Assembly: GCF_005503355.1 (NCBI RefSeq)
Contig: NZ_SCMK01000007.1
Location: 62,001-126,000 of the forward strand
Reading direction: 5' to 3'
DNA length: 64,000 nucleotides
Source: Sphingomonas sp. 1F27F7B
GTDB taxonomy: Bacteria; Pseudomonadota; Alphaproteobacteria; Sphingomonadales; Sphingomonadaceae
Positions 51,678-61,919 of this stretch are shown here, piece by piece. How positions within the stretch are numbered: position 1 is the first letter of the stretch; each line of letters opens with the position of its first letter. The notes under the pieces were generated by a model. It was not told where the DNA came from and did not search any database. It was given only the letters and a program-made list of their open reading frames with translations. The position numbers and the translations under genes are program-made.

Positions 51678-51840
51678 ACAAGGAACGGGATATCGGCGGC
51701 CCGCCGCGTCGGATTCGAGTATCGGGCACCCGATGAGCCAAAATTTGCCTGGATCGTTCTTCGCGCTAGAAGAATGGAGGACAAGGCATGGCCCGACGAT
51801 CTCGGGGCGCCCGCCAGCTTCAAGGGGAGCAGAGGCCGAT

Positions 51841-52488
51841 ATGCATGGACCCGGCGATTTCGAACTTTCCCGGCGCGGCGTCTTGATCGGCGGCGCGGCA
51901 TCGGTGGCGATCACCGCCACGCCTCCCGCCGCGGATGCGCGCGAGGCAGTGTCCCCGGGTGCCGAGGCGCCGGTGCTGGCGAAAATCGGCTTCACGGTAA
52001 ACGGCACGCCGCGCACGCTGGAGCTCGATACGCGTACCACGCTGCTCGACGCGCTGCGCGAACATCTCCAGCTGACCGGCACCAAGAAGGGCTGCGACCA
52101 TGGCCAGTGCGGCGCCTGCACGGTGATCGTCGATGGGCGGCGGATCAACGCCTGCCTCAGCCTCGCGGTGATGCACCAAGGCGATGCGATCACCACGATC
52201 GAAGGCCTGGGCACGCCCGACCGGATGCATCCGATGCAGGCCGCCTTCGTGAAGCATGACGGCTATCAGTGCGGCTATTGCACGCCGGGCCAGATCTGCT
52301 CGGCGGTGGCCGTGCTCGATGAGATCCGTGCCGGCATCCCCAGCCATGCGACCGGCGACATCGCGGGCAGGCCGGCGATGAGCGCCGACGAGATACGCGA
52401 GCGGATGAGCGGCAATATCTGCCGCTGCGGCGCCTATTCCAACATCATCGAGGCAATCGCCGAAGTCGCCGCGCGGAGGAAGGCATGA
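51841..52488 (+). CDS. paoA: periplasmic aldehyde oxidoreductase, [2Fe-2S] subunit
   Basis: Small iron-sulfur subunit of a xanthine-oxidase-family aldehyde oxidoreductase. 215 residues. The Tat signal [13 protein letters not shown] at residues 8-20 directs export of the folded complex. The first cluster has Cys85, 90, 93 and 105 ([19 protein letters not shown]); the second is in [11 protein letters not shown] and [10 protein letters not shown]. The start ATG 51841 is used because the Tat signal begins there; the open frame to 51568 is not supported. Its stop overlaps paoB by four bases (ATGA). Confidence 0.93.
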   Translation: MHGPGDFELSRRGVLIGGAASVAITATPPAADAREAVSPGAEAPVLAKIGFTVNGTPRTLELDTRTTLLDALREHLQLTGTKKGCDHGQCGACTVIVDGRRINACLSLAVMHQGDAITTIEGLGTPDRMHPMQAAFVKHDGYQCGYCTPGQICSAVAVLDEIRAGIPSHATGDIAGRPAMSADEIRERMSGNICRCGAYSNIIEAIAEVAARRKA

Positions 52489-53435
52489 AGGCGTTCAGCT
52501 ATCAGCGCGCCGCTTCGCCGGCCGAGGCCGCCGCGATCGTCGGCCATACCCAGGGCGCCCGCTTCATCGCGGGCGGCACCAATCTGCTCGACCTGATGAA
52601 GCTGCAGATCGAGACGCCCACCCATCTGGTCGACGTCAATCATCTGGGCCTCGACCGGATCGAGGCGACGCCCGAGGGCGGGCTGCGCATCGGCGCGCTG
52701 GTGCGCAACACCGATCTCGCCGCCGACGGGCGCGTACGCAAGGACTATGCCCTGCTTTCCCGCGCGCTCGTCGCGGGCGCGTCGGGCCAGCTGCGCAACA
52801 AGGCGACGACCGCCGGCAACCTGCTGCAGCGCACCCGCTGCCCCTATTTCTACGACACCAACCAGCCCTGCAACAAGCGCAGGCCCGGCAGCGGCTGCGC
52901 GGCGATCGGCGGCGTGAACCGCAGCCTGGCGGTGATCGGCGCGAGCGAGGCCTGCATCGCTACCCATCCGAGCGACATGGCGGTGGCGATGCGCGCGCTC
53001 GACGCCGTGGTGGAGACAGTGCGCGCCGACGGCACCAGCCGCGCCATCCCGATCGCTGAGTTCCACACGCTGCCCGGCGACACGCCGAACGTGGAGAACC
53101 TGCTGGCGCCAGGCGAGCTGATTACCGCGGTTGCCCTGCCCAAGCCGATCGGCGGCACCCATATCTATCACAAGGTGCGCGACCGGGCCTCCTATGCCTT
53201 TGCGCTCGTCTCGGTGGGGGCGATTCTCCAGAAGGACGGCAGCGGCCGGGTGGCGTTCGGCGGCGTCGCGCCCCGGCCATGGCGAGTCGAGGCCGCGGAA
53301 GGCGAGATGCCGCGCGGCGCCGGGCCCGTGACCGCCGCCGCCTTCGCGGGCGCGACGCCCACCGAGCAGAACCGGTTCAAGCTGGTGCTGGCCCAGCGCA
53401 CGCTTGCCGCCGCCATTGCCGAAGCGAGGGCCTGA
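52485..53435 (+). CDS. paoB: periplasmic aldehyde oxidoreductase, FAD and [4Fe-4S] subunit
   Basis: Middle subunit that carries FAD between the iron-sulfur and molybdenum subunits. 316 residues. FAD sites are [14 protein letters not shown] and [14 protein letters not shown]. Cys119, 129, 138 and 157 lie in an insert ([26 protein letters not shown]) that in E. coli PaoB holds an extra [4Fe-4S] cluster, a feature specific to this subfamily. No signal peptide; it is carried out with PaoA. Only three bases separate it from the paoC start. Confidence 0.94.
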   Translation: MKAFSYQRAASPAEAAAIVGHTQGARFIAGGTNLLDLMKLQIETPTHLVDVNHLGLDRIEATPEGGLRIGALVRNTDLAADGRVRKDYALLSRALVAGASGQLRNKATTAGNLLQRTRCPYFYDTNQPCNKRRPGSGCAAIGGVNRSLAVIGASEACIATHPSDMAVAMRALDAVVETVRADGTSRAIPIAEFHTLPGDTPNVENLLAPGELITAVALPKPIGGTHIYHKVRDRASYAFALVSVGAILQKDGSGRVAFGGVAPRPWRVEAAEGEMPRGAGPVTAAAFAGATPTEQNRFKLVLAQRTLAAAIAEARA

Positions 53436-53438
53436 GCC

Positions 53439-55643
53439 ATGAAGTTCGACACCCCCGCCGGCACCAACCCGATCGACCAGCTCAAGGTGATCGGCAGGCC
53501 CACACCGCGCATCGACGGTCCGCTCAAGACCACGGGCGCCGCCCCCTATGCCTATGAGCATCACGACGCGCCCGATCCCGCGTATGGCTTCATCCTCGGC
53601 TCGGCGATCGCGAAGGGGCGCGTCACCGGCATGGACCTGCGCGAGGCCAAGGCCGCGCCCGGCGTGCTCGCCATCGTCACCGCCGAGAATGCCGGCAAGC
53701 TCGGCAAGGGCAATTTCAACACGGCGAAACTGCTCGGCGGGCCGGAGATCGAGCATTACCACCAGGCCGTGGCGGTGGTCGTCGCCGAGACGTTCGAGCA
53801 GGCACGCGCCGCCGCCGCGCTGATCCGGGTCGACTATGCCCGCGACAAGGGCCGCTACGACCTCGCCGCGGCGAAGGACGGTGCCGGAAAGCCGCCCGAA
53901 GGCGGGTTCAACGGCCCGGCCGACAGCAGCCATGGCGACTTTGCCGGCGCCTTTGCCGGCGCGCCGGTGCAGCTCGACGCGACCTATACCACGCCCGACC
54001 ATGCCCATGCGATGATGGAGCCGCACGCGACGATCGCGGCATGGGACGGCGACCGGCTCGACCTGTGGACCGCCAACCAGATGATCGCCTGGTCGGTCGG
54101 CGACATGGCCAGGACGCTCGGCATCCCCAGGGACAAGATACGGATGCGCTCGCCCTTCATCGGCGGGGGGTTCGGCGGCAAGCTGTTCATCCGCGCCGAC
54201 GCAGTGCTGGCGGCGCTGGGCGCCCGGGCGGCGAACCGGGCGGTAAAGGTCGCCCTGCCCCGCCCCTTCATGTTCAACAACACGCCGCACCGCCCCGCGA
54301 CGATCCAGCGCATCCGCCTTGGCGCGACGCGTGACGGCAAGCTGGTGGCGATCGGCCATGAGAGCTGGTCGGGCGACCTGCCCGGCGGCGGCCCGGAGAC
54401 GGCGACCGGCCAGACCAAGCTGCTCTACGCCGGCGCCAACCGGATGACCGCGATGCGGCTCGCGGTGCTCGACCTGCCCGAAGGCAATGCGATGCGCGCG
54501 CCGGGCGAGGCGCCCGGCATGATGGCGCTCGAGATAGCGATCGACGAGATGGCCGAGAAGCTCGGCCTCGATCCGGTTGCCTTCCGCGTGCTGAACGACA
54601 CCCAGGTCGATCCGGAGAATCCCGGCCGCCCCTATTCGCAGCGCCAGCTCAACCAGTGCCTGCAGACGGGCGCGGAGAAGTTCGGCTGGGCCGGGCGCGC
54701 CAAACCCGGCAGCGTGCGCGATGGCCGCTGGCTGGTCGGCATGGGCGTCGCCGCGGCGTTCCGCAACAACATCAACATGAAGTCCGCCGCCCGGGTGCGC
54801 CTCGACGCGCGCGGGATTGTCACCGTCGAGACCGACATGACCGATATCGGCACGGGCACCTACACGATCGTCGCGCAGACCGCCGCCGAGATGATGGGCC
54901 TGCCGCTCGACAAGGTCGTGGTGAAGCTCGGCGATTCGAGCTTCCCGGTCTCGGCCGGATCGGGCGGACAATAGGGGGCGAACAGCGCCACCGCCGGCGT
55001 CTATGCCGCCTGTACGAAGCTGCGCGAGGCAGTGGCGCAGAAGCTGGGCTTCAACTCGGCCGACGCCGTGTTCGCCGGCGGCAGAGTGAAGAGCGGCAAG
55101 CGCAGCGTCGCCCTCGCCGAGGCGGCGAAGGACACCGAACTCGTCGCCGAGGATGCGATGGAATATGGCGACCTCGCCAGGAAGTATCAGCAATCCACCT
55201 TCGGCGCGCATTTCGTCGAAGTCGGGGTAGACGCCGCGACGGCGGAGATCCGCATCCGCCGCATGCTCGCCGTGTGTGCGGCTGGCCGCATCCTCAACCC
55301 CGTCTCCGCGCGCAGCCAGGTGATCGGCGCGATGACCATGGGTGCCGGCGCCGCGCTGATGGAGGAACTGGCGGTCGACCGGCGCTTCGGCTTCTTCGTC
55401 AACCACGACCTCGCCGGCTATGAAGTGCCGGTCCATGCCGACATTCCGCACCAGGACGTGATCTTCCTCGAGGAGGCGGACCCGACCACCTCGCCGATGA
55501 AGGCCAAGGGCGTGGGCGAGCTGGGCATTTGCGGCGTCGGCGCGGCGGTGGCCAATGCCATCCACAATGCCACCGGCGTGCGCGTGCGCGATTATCCGGT
55601 CACGCTCGACAAGCTGCTCGCCGGAATGCCCGCCTTCGCCTGA
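53439..55643 (+). pseudogene. paoC: periplasmic aldehyde oxidoreductase molybdenum subunit, split by an in-frame TAG
   Basis: The molybdopterin-binding subunit of PaoABC. The frame codes for the usual protein (about 734 residues; E. coli PaoC is 732), but codon 512 is TAG (54972-54974). The same frame then continues (GANSATAGVYAACTKLREAV) to the stop at 55643. The context GSGGQ-TAG-GANS suggests TGG (Trp) changed to TAG. The N-terminal piece keeps the cofactor loop SPFIGGGFGGK (about residue 240), but GVGEL with the catalytic Glu (position 694) lies after the stop. Truncated PaoC should be inactive unless the codon is read through or the base is a sequencing error. No amber suppressor tRNA is in the window. 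Confidence 0.88.
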
Positions 55644-55688
55644 CGGGCGATCGGGCGCGACCCGCCGGGATCCGCGCCCGCCCGGACC

Positions 55689-55808
55689 TCAATCCTCGCC
55701 GGCGGGCGTCGCTTCCGGAGGCTCCGAATGGAATTCGTGCCAGAGCCCGTTGAGGATGCCGAAGCCCACGGCGAGGCCGACGCCGAGGATCCACGAGAAA
55801 TACCACAT
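55689..55808 (-). CDS. cydX: cytochrome bd oxidase small subunit CydX
   Basis: A 39-residue single-helix subunit needed for stability of cytochrome bd. MWYFSWILGVGLAVGFGILN matches the CydX family exactly in layout (aromatic start, W-I-L-G-G helix), then a polar tail. It begins 11 bp after cydB. A ribosome site (GAGGAG) sits before the ATG at 55808. Confidence 0.95.
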   Translation of the reverse strand: MWYFSWILGVGLAVGFGILNGLWHEFHSEPPEATPAGED

Positions 55809-55819
55809 GGCTGCGCTCC

Positions 55820-56965
55820 TCAATAGAAGTCGGGATTGGTGCGCACGTCCTGCGCGGTCACCCGGCCAAACATGATGCGATAGGCCCAGGCCGTATAGGC
55901 AAGGACGATCGGCAGGAAGATGGCCGTCACCACCAGCATGGTGAACAGCGTGCCGTGGCTCGACGAGGCGTTCCACACCGTCAGGCTCGAATGCGAGTCG
56001 ATCGAACTCGGCAGGATGAACGGAAACATCGACAGGCCCACCGTGGCGATGATCCCCATATTGGCCAGCGACGAGCCGGCGAACACCAGCACGTCGCGGC
56101 GCGCACGAATGCCGAGCAGCGCCAGCACCGGCCCCAGGAAGCCGAGCAGCGGCGCGAGCAGCATCCAGGGATGCGCGCCATAGTTGCGCAGCCAGGCGCC
56201 GCCCTCGGCCACCGTGGTTGAGAAGCGCGGGTTGGACGGCCCGCCGGGATCGACCACGCTGTCCAGCCGATAGCCAAGGCCGCCCCAGGCGACCAACGCG
56301 CCGCCCGCCGCGAACAGCAGGATCGCCAGCACCGCCGCCACCTGCCCCCAGCGCCGCGCCCGATCGAGCACCACGCCCTCGGTCTTCAGGCTCAGCCAGC
56401 CCGCGCCGTGCAGCACCAGCATCGCCACCGAAAGCAGCCCGGTCACCAGCGTGAACGGCGTGAACAGCCCGAGCAGCGAACCTTCGTAGAAGGCGCGCAG
56501 ATCGGTATCGAGGCGAAAGGGAATGCCTTTCATCACATTGCCGACCGCGACGCCGAAGACCAGCGCGGGCACGAAGCCGCCGACGAACAGCGCCCAGTCC
56601 CAGCGCGCCCGCCACGCCTCGTCCGGGTGCTTCGAACGATATTTGAAGCCCACCGGCCGCAATATCAGCGCCGACAGCACCAGGAACATCGCGAGATAGA
56701 AGCCCGAGAAGCTGACGGCATAGACGAAGGGCCAGGCGGCGAAGATCGCGCCGCCGCCCAGGATGAACCACACTTGGTTACCTTCCCAGGTCGCGCCGAC
56801 GGTATTGATCACCATCCGGCGCTCCTCGTCGGTCTTCGCCACGAAGGGCAGCATAGCCGCCGTCCCCAGGTCGAAGCCGTCGGTCAGCGCGAAACCGATC
56901 AGCAGCACGCCGAGCAGCAGCCACCAGAGGACGCGGAGCGTTTCAAAATCGAGCGGGATGGACAT
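55820..56965 (-). CDS. cydB: cytochrome bd ubiquinol oxidase subunit II
   Basis: Membrane subunit of the bd-type quinol oxidase. 381 residues with about eight helices. Conserved segments WWLLLGVLLIGFALTDGFDLG, NTVGATWEGNQVWFILGGGAIFAAWP (with the conserved Asp/Glu of the d-type haem region), and the C-terminal TAWAYRIMFGRVT. ATG 56965 follows cydA by 27 bp. The order on the minus strand is cydA-cydB-cydX. Confidence 0.97.
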   Translation of the reverse strand: MSIPLDFETLRVLWWLLLGVLLIGFALTDGFDLGTAAMLPFVAKTDEERRMVINTVGATWEGNQVWFILGGGAIFAAWPFVYAVSFSGFYLAMFLVLSALILRPVGFKYRSKHPDEAWRARWDWALFVGGFVPALVFGVAVGNVMKGIPFRLDTDLRAFYEGSLLGLFTPFTLVTGLLSVAMLVLHGAGWLSLKTEGVVLDRARRWGQVAAVLAILLFAAGGALVAWGGLGYRLDSVVDPGGPSNPRFSTTVAEGGAWLRNYGAHPWMLLAPLLGFLGPVLALLGIRARRDVLVFAGSSLANMGIIATVGLSMFPFILPSSIDSHSSLTVWNASSSHGTLFTMLVVTAIFLPIVLAYTAWAYRIMFGRVTAQDVRTNPDFY

Positions 56966-56992
56966 GGTCTGTCTCCAAAATCCTGGTTCGGC

Positions 56993-58567
56993 TCATTCGG
57001 CCGGAACGGCGTGGAAATCGGGGCCTGCGGGCGCCGGCGCATCGGCGGGGCGATACGGCTCCGGCCCCTTGCGGATCGCGGCGAGCATCAGCCGCACCTC
57101 GATCACCGCCAGCGTGCCATAGAGGAGCGTGAAGCCGGCGATCGTCAGCCACAGCTCGGGTACGGTCAGGCTCGACGGTGCCAGGAAGGTGGGCAGCACG
57201 CCCTCCACCGCCCAGGGCTGGCGGCCCACTTCGGCCACCGCCCAGCCGACTTCGACCGCGATCCACGGCAACGGCATCACGACCAATGCCAGCCGCAGAA
57301 ACCAGCGCGCGTCGAACCGCTGCACGGTGGAATAGAAGAAGGCCAGCGCGAAGAAGGCGATCATGCCGAAGCCGATCCCCGCCATGACGCGGAACATCCA
57401 GAAGATGGCCGGGACGTTGGGCACGGTGCTCCAGGCCGCCCGGTCGATCGTCGCCGCATCCGCCTTGCGCGGATCCGCGACGAAGCGCTTGAGCAGCAGC
57501 GCATGGCCGAGATCGTTCTTGGTCCGCTCGAACGCCTCGCGCGCGGCCAGGTCGTTGCGGTCCAGCTTTAGCCTTTCGACGGCGTCATAGGCGGCAAGGC
57601 CGTTGACGATCCGTTCCCGGGCACGCGCCACCAGCGGGAAGATGCCGTTGACTTCGCCGGTCAGGCTGCGGGTGGAGATCAGGCCCAGCACATAGGGGAT
57701 CTTCACTTCATATTTCGTCTCGCGGCCGCTGTTCGAGGGGAGGCCGAAGATCGCGAGCCCCGCCGGCGCCGGCTCGGTGTGCCACATGCCCTCGATCGCG
57801 GCGAGCTTCATCTGCTGGTTCTCGGTCAGCGCATAACCGCTCTCGTCGCCCAGCACGACCACAGACAGCGACGATGCCAGGCCGAACGCCGCGGCCACCG
57901 TAAAGCTGCGCCTGGCCAGTTCCAGATGCCTGCCCTTGAGCAGATAGAAGGCGGAGACGCCGAGCACGAACACGCTGGCGGTCACATAGCCGGCGCTCAC
58001 GGTGTGGACGAACTTGGCCTGGGCCACGGGATTGAAGATCACCGCCGCGAAGTCGGTCACTTCCATGCGCATCGTCTCGGGGTTGAACGTCGCGCCCGCC
58101 GGATGCTGCATCCAGCCGTTCGCCACCAGGATCCACAGCGCCGACAGGTTCGATCCCAGCGCCACCATGAACGTGGTGAACAGATGCGCCTGTTTCGACA
58201 TCCGCTCCCAGCCGAAGAACATCAGCCCGACGAACGTCGCCTCGAGGAAGAAGGCCATCAGGCCCTCGATCGCGAGCGGGGCGCCGAAGATGTCGCCCAC
58301 ATAATGCGAGTAATAGGACCAGTTGGTGCCGAACTGGAATTCCATGGTGAGGCCGGTGGCGACGCCCAGCACGAAGTTGATGCCGAACAGCTTGGCCCAG
58401 AAGCGCGTGACGTCCCGCCAGACCGGGCGGTTGGTCATCACGTACACGCTCTCCATGATCACCAGCATGAAGGACAGGCCGAGCGTCAGCGGCACGAACA
58501 GGAAGTGGTAGAGCGCAGTCAGCGCGAACTGGAGCCTCGATAGCTCCACGACTGCCATGCTGATCAT
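56993..58567 (-). CDS. cydA: cytochrome bd ubiquinol oxidase subunit I
   Basis: Haem-bearing subunit of the high-affinity oxidase. 524 residues; the b595 ligand His is in LYHFLFVPLTLG (residue 21, or 18 from the second ATG), Glu99-type EGLMAFFLEAT is present, the Q loop is SGRETKYEVKIP, and b558 Met lies in VPAIFWMFRVMAG. The length and a long Q loop place it with the E. coli-type (L) enzymes. Start ATG 58567; ATG 58558 (MAVVELSRLQF) would also work. It is divergent from cydD. Confidence 0.97.
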   Translation of the reverse strand: MISMAVVELSRLQFALTALYHFLFVPLTLGLSFMLVIMESVYVMTNRPVWRDVTRFWAKLFGINFVLGVATGLTMEFQFGTNWSYYSHYVGDIFGAPLAIEGLMAFFLEATFVGLMFFGWERMSKQAHLFTTFMVALGSNLSALWILVANGWMQHPAGATFNPETMRMEVTDFAAVIFNPVAQAKFVHTVSAGYVTASVFVLGVSAFYLLKGRHLELARRSFTVAAAFGLASSLSVVVLGDESGYALTENQQMKLAAIEGMWHTEPAPAGLAIFGLPSNSGRETKYEVKIPYVLGLISTRSLTGEVNGIFPLVARARERIVNGLAAYDAVERLKLDRNDLAAREAFERTKNDLGHALLLKRFVADPRKADAATIDRAAWSTVPNVPAIFWMFRVMAGIGFGMIAFFALAFFYSTVQRFDARWFLRLALVVMPLPWIAVEVGWAVAEVGRQPWAVEGVLPTFLAPSSLTVPELWLTIAGFTLLYGTLAVIEVRLMLAAIRKGPEPYRPADAPAPAGPDFHAVPAE

Positions 58568-58651
58568 CGCAGGAATCCCCCTACGCCAGAGTCTGCGCCC
58601 AACGGGTTGGTCGCGTTCCGTTCGTCACTAGGGCCCTACCCGGAAGGCGCT

Positions 58652-58665
58652 TTGATCATGGACAA
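58652..58665. promoter_or_regulatory. FNR-box-like site in the cydA-cydD intergenic region
   Basis: TTGATCATGGACAA: left half matches the FNR half-site TTGAT, right half GACAA differs at one position from GTCAA. It lies 39 bp before cydD and 84 bp before cydA, so it could serve either operon. Confidence 0.55.
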
Positions 58666-58704
58666 ATACGCTGCCAAGGCAACATGCGTTAGAACCGGAA
58701 CGAG

Positions 58705-60228
58705 ATGACCTGGCTCCTGGACATACCTGGCGCGGCGCTGTTCGCGGCCGGCATCGCCCTCGCGGTGAGCAGCCTGGCGGCCGGGGAAGGCCTGCCCTGG
58801 GGCGCCGTGGCGCTGATCCTGGCGGGCGGGGCGATCCGCGCGGGCGCTGCCATCCTGGCGCATGCCGTCGCCATTCGCGCGGCGCAGCGCGTCGTTGCGG
58901 GCTGGCGCGCGCGGATCTTCCCGCACCTGCTCGCCGGCCGGCTCGCCCGTCCGCTGCTCGCGGGAGAGAGCGCGGCGCTGGCGATCGACCATATGCTGGC
59001 GATCGAGGCCCAGGAAGCGCGCTTCCGCCCCGCGCGCGCCGCTTCCGCCGCCGCGCCGCTGCTCGTCGCCGCGATCGTCGCCTGCGCAAGCTGGGTATCG
59101 GCGGCGATCATCCTCGTCACCCTCGTCCCGTTCGCGCTCGGCATGATCCTCGCCGGCACTGCCGCGCGCCACGCCGCGGAACGCCAGCTCGCCGCCATTG
59201 CGGGGCTTTCCGGCCTGTTCGTCGATCGCATCCGCACCTTGCCCATCATCCGTCATTTCGGCGCGGAAGACCGGATCGCGCGCCAGGTGGGCATCGCGAC
59301 GCGCGAAGTCGCGGACCGCACCGTCGCGGTACTGCGCGTCGCCTTTCTGTCCGGCGCAGTGCTCGAATTCTTCTCGGCGCTGTCGGTGGCGCTGGTCGCG
59401 GTCTATTGCGGGTTCGCCCTGCTCGGCCTGCTGCCCTTCCCCGCGCCCGAGAAGCTCTCGCTCGGCCAGGCCTTTTTCGCGCTGGCCATGGCACCCGAAT
59501 TCTATCTGCCGATGCGGCGCCTGGCCGCCGCCTATCACGAGAAGCAGCTCGGCGACGCCGCGACAAGCGCGCTGACGACGGCGGCGGTCGAGACACCCGC
59601 TCCCCCGCCTCCGGCGCATGTCGACGGCCTGCGTGTCACCGGCCTGACGATCGAATGGCCGAACCTGCGCATCGGCCCGATCGGCTTCGAGCTGGCGCCG
59701 GCCGATCTCGTCGCGCTCACCGGCCCTACCGGAAGCGGCAAGTCGAGCCTGCTTGCCGCGATCGCCGGCCAGCTCTCCCCCGCTGCCGGCACGGTCGCGA
59801 CCGCGGGCGGCGGCGCGCTCGATCCCGCCGATGTCGCCTGGGCCGCGCAGGCGCCGCTGCTGCTCCCCGGCACGCTGGCCGAGAACATCGCCCTCGCCCG
59901 CCCCGATGCGACACGCGACGAGATCGCGCAGGTCGCCGGCCGCGTCGGGCTCGACGCAGTAATGGCTGCGCGCGGCGGGCTCGACCTGGTGCTCGATCAT
60001 CGCGGCTCGGGCCTGTCGGGCGGGGAGCGGCGGCGCATCGGGCTCGCTCGCGCGCTGCTCTCGCGCCGGCCGCTGCTGCTCTGCGACGAGCCCACCGCCG
60101 ATCTCGATCCCGAAAGCGCCGCCGGGATCGTGGCGCTGCTGCGCGAAGTCGCGGCCGGGCGCGCGGTGCTGGTGGCCACGCACGATCCCGTGCTGGTCGC
60201 CGCGGCGCGGCTGGAAGTGGCGCTGTGA
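58705..60228 (+). CDS. cydD: heterodimeric ABC exporter subunit CydD
   Basis: Half of the CydDC glutathione/cysteine exporter needed for assembly of cytochrome bd. 507 residues. An N-terminal six-helix membrane domain (VALILAGGAIRAGAAILA, APLLVAAIVACASWVSAA) is followed by the ATP-binding domain with Walker A GPTGSGKSS, Q-loop, signature LSGGERRR and Walker B LLLCDEPTADLDPE. It is shorter than the 588-residue E. coli protein but the core is complete. The stop overlaps cydC by GTGA. Confidence 0.93.
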   Translation: MTWLLDIPGAALFAAGIALAVSSLAAGEGLPWGAVALILAGGAIRAGAAILAHAVAIRAAQRVVAGWRARIFPHLLAGRLARPLLAGESAALAIDHMLAIEAQEARFRPARAASAAAPLLVAAIVACASWVSAAIILVTLVPFALGMILAGTAARHAAERQLAAIAGLSGLFVDRIRTLPIIRHFGAEDRIARQVGIATREVADRTVAVLRVAFLSGAVLEFFSALSVALVAVYCGFALLGLLPFPAPEKLSLGQAFFALAMAPEFYLPMRRLAAAYHEKQLGDAATSALTTAAVETPAPPPPAHVDGLRVTGLTIEWPNLRIGPIGFELAPADLVALTGPTGSGKSSLLAAIAGQLSPAAGTVATAGGGALDPADVAWAAQAPLLLPGTLAENIALARPDATRDEIAQVAGRVGLDAVMAARGGLDLVLDHRGSGLSGGERRRIGLARALLSRRPLLLCDEPTADLDPESAAGIVALLREVAAGRAVLVATHDPVLVAAARLEVAL

Positions 60229-61802
60229 ACGGGCTCGCCCTCGATCCCGCCGGCCGCCGCTGGCTACGCCGCGCGAGCCTCGCCGCAATCGTCGCCGCAC
60301 TCGCCGGCGTGCTGCTGCTCGCCGTCTCGGGCTGGTTCCTCACCGCGGCGGCGCTTGCCGGCGCGGCGGGTCCGGCAGCGGCGCTCGGCTTCAACTATCT
60401 CATCCCCAGCGCCGCGATCCGCGGCCTGGCGATCCTGCGCACCGCCTCGCGCTATGGCGAGCGGCTGTTCTCGCATCAGGCGGCCCTGGGCGCGATGGCG
60501 ACCCTGCGTGCCGGCCTGTTCGCCAGGCTGGCCGCGCAGGACGGCCGCACCGGTCCAGACCTTGCCGGCGGCGACGCCAGTGCGCGGCTGATCGGCGACA
60601 TCGACGCGCTCGAGGATCTGATCGTGCGCAAGCCGATGCGTCCGGCGAGCTGGGCCGCGGCAGGCACCGGCGTGCTGCTCGCGGGCTTCGCGGGCTGGGC
60701 CTCCGCCCTGGCACTGCTGCTGCTCCTCGCCGCGCTGCCGTTGCTGCTCGATCGCGTCGCCCGCCGCCTGACCCGGGAGCCAGCCCGCGAGGCCGCCGAC
60801 GCGCTTGGCGCGCTGCGCACGCGCTATGTGGAATATGCCTCGGCGCGGGCCGAGATCGCCGCCTATGGCCTGGCCGGCCGGGTGACGGCCGACCTGTCCC
60901 GCTTCACCGCCGATCTCGACGCCGCCCGCACCCGCCTCCATCGCGGCGAGGGCGCAGTCGCGGCGTTGCTCGCCGGCTATAGCGCGCTGGCGGCGGCACT
61001 TGTACTGCTGCTCGCCGACGCACCCGCCCCGCGCGTCGCCCTCGCCTTGCTCGCCGCCACCGGCGCGATCGAGGCAATGGCCGGCCTCGCCCGCACCGCC
61101 TTCCGGCAGGCCGGCGTGGCCGAGGGCCTGCGCCGGCTCGACGCCTTGCTCGCCCTGTCCCGGCCCGCTTCCGCGCCGGCCCCCACCCGGGCGATGCCGC
61201 TCCGCCTGGGCCGGCTCCATCTCGAACCGGGCGCGCGCGTCGCCGTCACCGGCCGCTCGGGTTCGGGCAAGACGCTGCTGCTCGAAACGCTGGCCGGGCT
61301 ACAAGCAATCGCCGTCCATGCGGCGGTCGACGGACATGCTCCCGCCGACCTGTCCGGCACGACGCTTCGTGCCCAGTTCGCGCTTTCGCCCCAAAGTGCG
61401 ACGCTTGTCGCCGGGACGATCGCCGACAATCTCCGTTTGGCGCGTCCGGGAGTCGACACGACATCGATATGGGCCGTTCTGCGGATCGTCGTGCTCGAGG
61501 ACTGTATCAAGGAGATGCCGGCAGGGCTCGAAACCCGCCTGGGCGAGGCCGGCGGAACGCTTTCCGGCGGTGAGCGCAAGCGCCTGTCCCTCGCCCGCGC
61601 GCTGCTCGCCGGTCGACCCTGGCTGCTGCTCGACGAGCCCAGCGAAGGCCTTGATTCCACCACGGAATCAGAGCTGGTCGCGCGGCTCGACGCCTGGCTG
61701 GCGGAGACCGGCACCGGCCTGGTCCTGGTCTCCCACCGCCCCGCTCCGCTACGCCTTGCCCGGCACATGGCGGCAATCGACGATATCACGACAAGCGTTT
61801 GA
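60225..61802 (+). CDS. cydC: heterodimeric ABC exporter subunit CydC
   Basis: Partner of CydD. 525 residues with start GTG at 60225 inside the GTGA overlap. Membrane helices include ASLAAIVAALAGVLLLAVSGW; the ATPase domain has Walker A GRSGSGKTLLL, signature LSGGERKR, Walker B LLLDEPSEGLDSTTE. In heterodimeric exporters one ATP site is usually degenerate, but in this chain both motifs look intact. Downstream hemN starts 117 bp later behind an FNR box. Confidence 0.93.
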   Translation: MNGLALDPAGRRWLRRASLAAIVAALAGVLLLAVSGWFLTAAALAGAAGPAAALGFNYLIPSAAIRGLAILRTASRYGERLFSHQAALGAMATLRAGLFARLAAQDGRTGPDLAGGDASARLIGDIDALEDLIVRKPMRPASWAAAGTGVLLAGFAGWASALALLLLLAALPLLLDRVARRLTREPAREAADALGALRTRYVEYASARAEIAAYGLAGRVTADLSRFTADLDAARTRLHRGEGAVAALLAGYSALAAALVLLLADAPAPRVALALLAATGAIEAMAGLARTAFRQAGVAEGLRRLDALLALSRPASAPAPTRAMPLRLGRLHLEPGARVAVTGRSGSGKTLLLETLAGLQAIAVHAAVDGHAPADLSGTTLRAQFALSPQSATLVAGTIADNLRLARPGVDTTSIWAVLRIVVLEDCIKEMPAGLETRLGEAGGTLSGGERKRLSLARALLAGRPWLLLDEPSEGLDSTTESELVARLDAWLAETGTGLVLVSHRPAPLRLARHMAAIDDITTSV

Positions 61803-61870
61803 AAATGGGGATATTTCTCCCTCATGGACGAACCCGAGCGCCGCCGCATCGCAGCAACGCAAACCGGAAT

Positions 61871-61884
61871 TTGACCGGAGTCAA
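61871..61884 (+). promoter_or_regulatory. FNR box (FnrL type) upstream of hemN
   Basis: TTGACCGGAGTCAA is an exact TTGAC-N4-GTCAA palindrome, the alphaproteobacterial FNR consensus. The centre is 42.5 bp before the hemN ATG. The ribosome site AGGGGAGG is at 61908-61915, so a class II promoter starting at 61919 would miss it; the real start must lie nearer the box. Confidence 0.8.
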
Positions 61885-61919
61885 AGCTCCGCCGCCTCCG
61901 GCTGCGCAGGGGAGGTGCC

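Larger units (their letters stand above)
51316..51840. other. 525-bp regulatory interval between the GH3 operon and paoA
   Basis: No protein gene of note is visible. It carries two CCGACAACGC sites (51402, 51436), a doubled GAACGTTC-type site (51528-51555) and a 13-bp-stem REP palindrome (51648-51677). Both divergent operons must be transcribed from here. Confidence 0.65.

Noticed and set aside
52434..55565. A 1043-codon open frame on the - strand across all of paoABC
   Set aside because: Shadow of the three pao genes, whose cofactor motifs are unmistakable.
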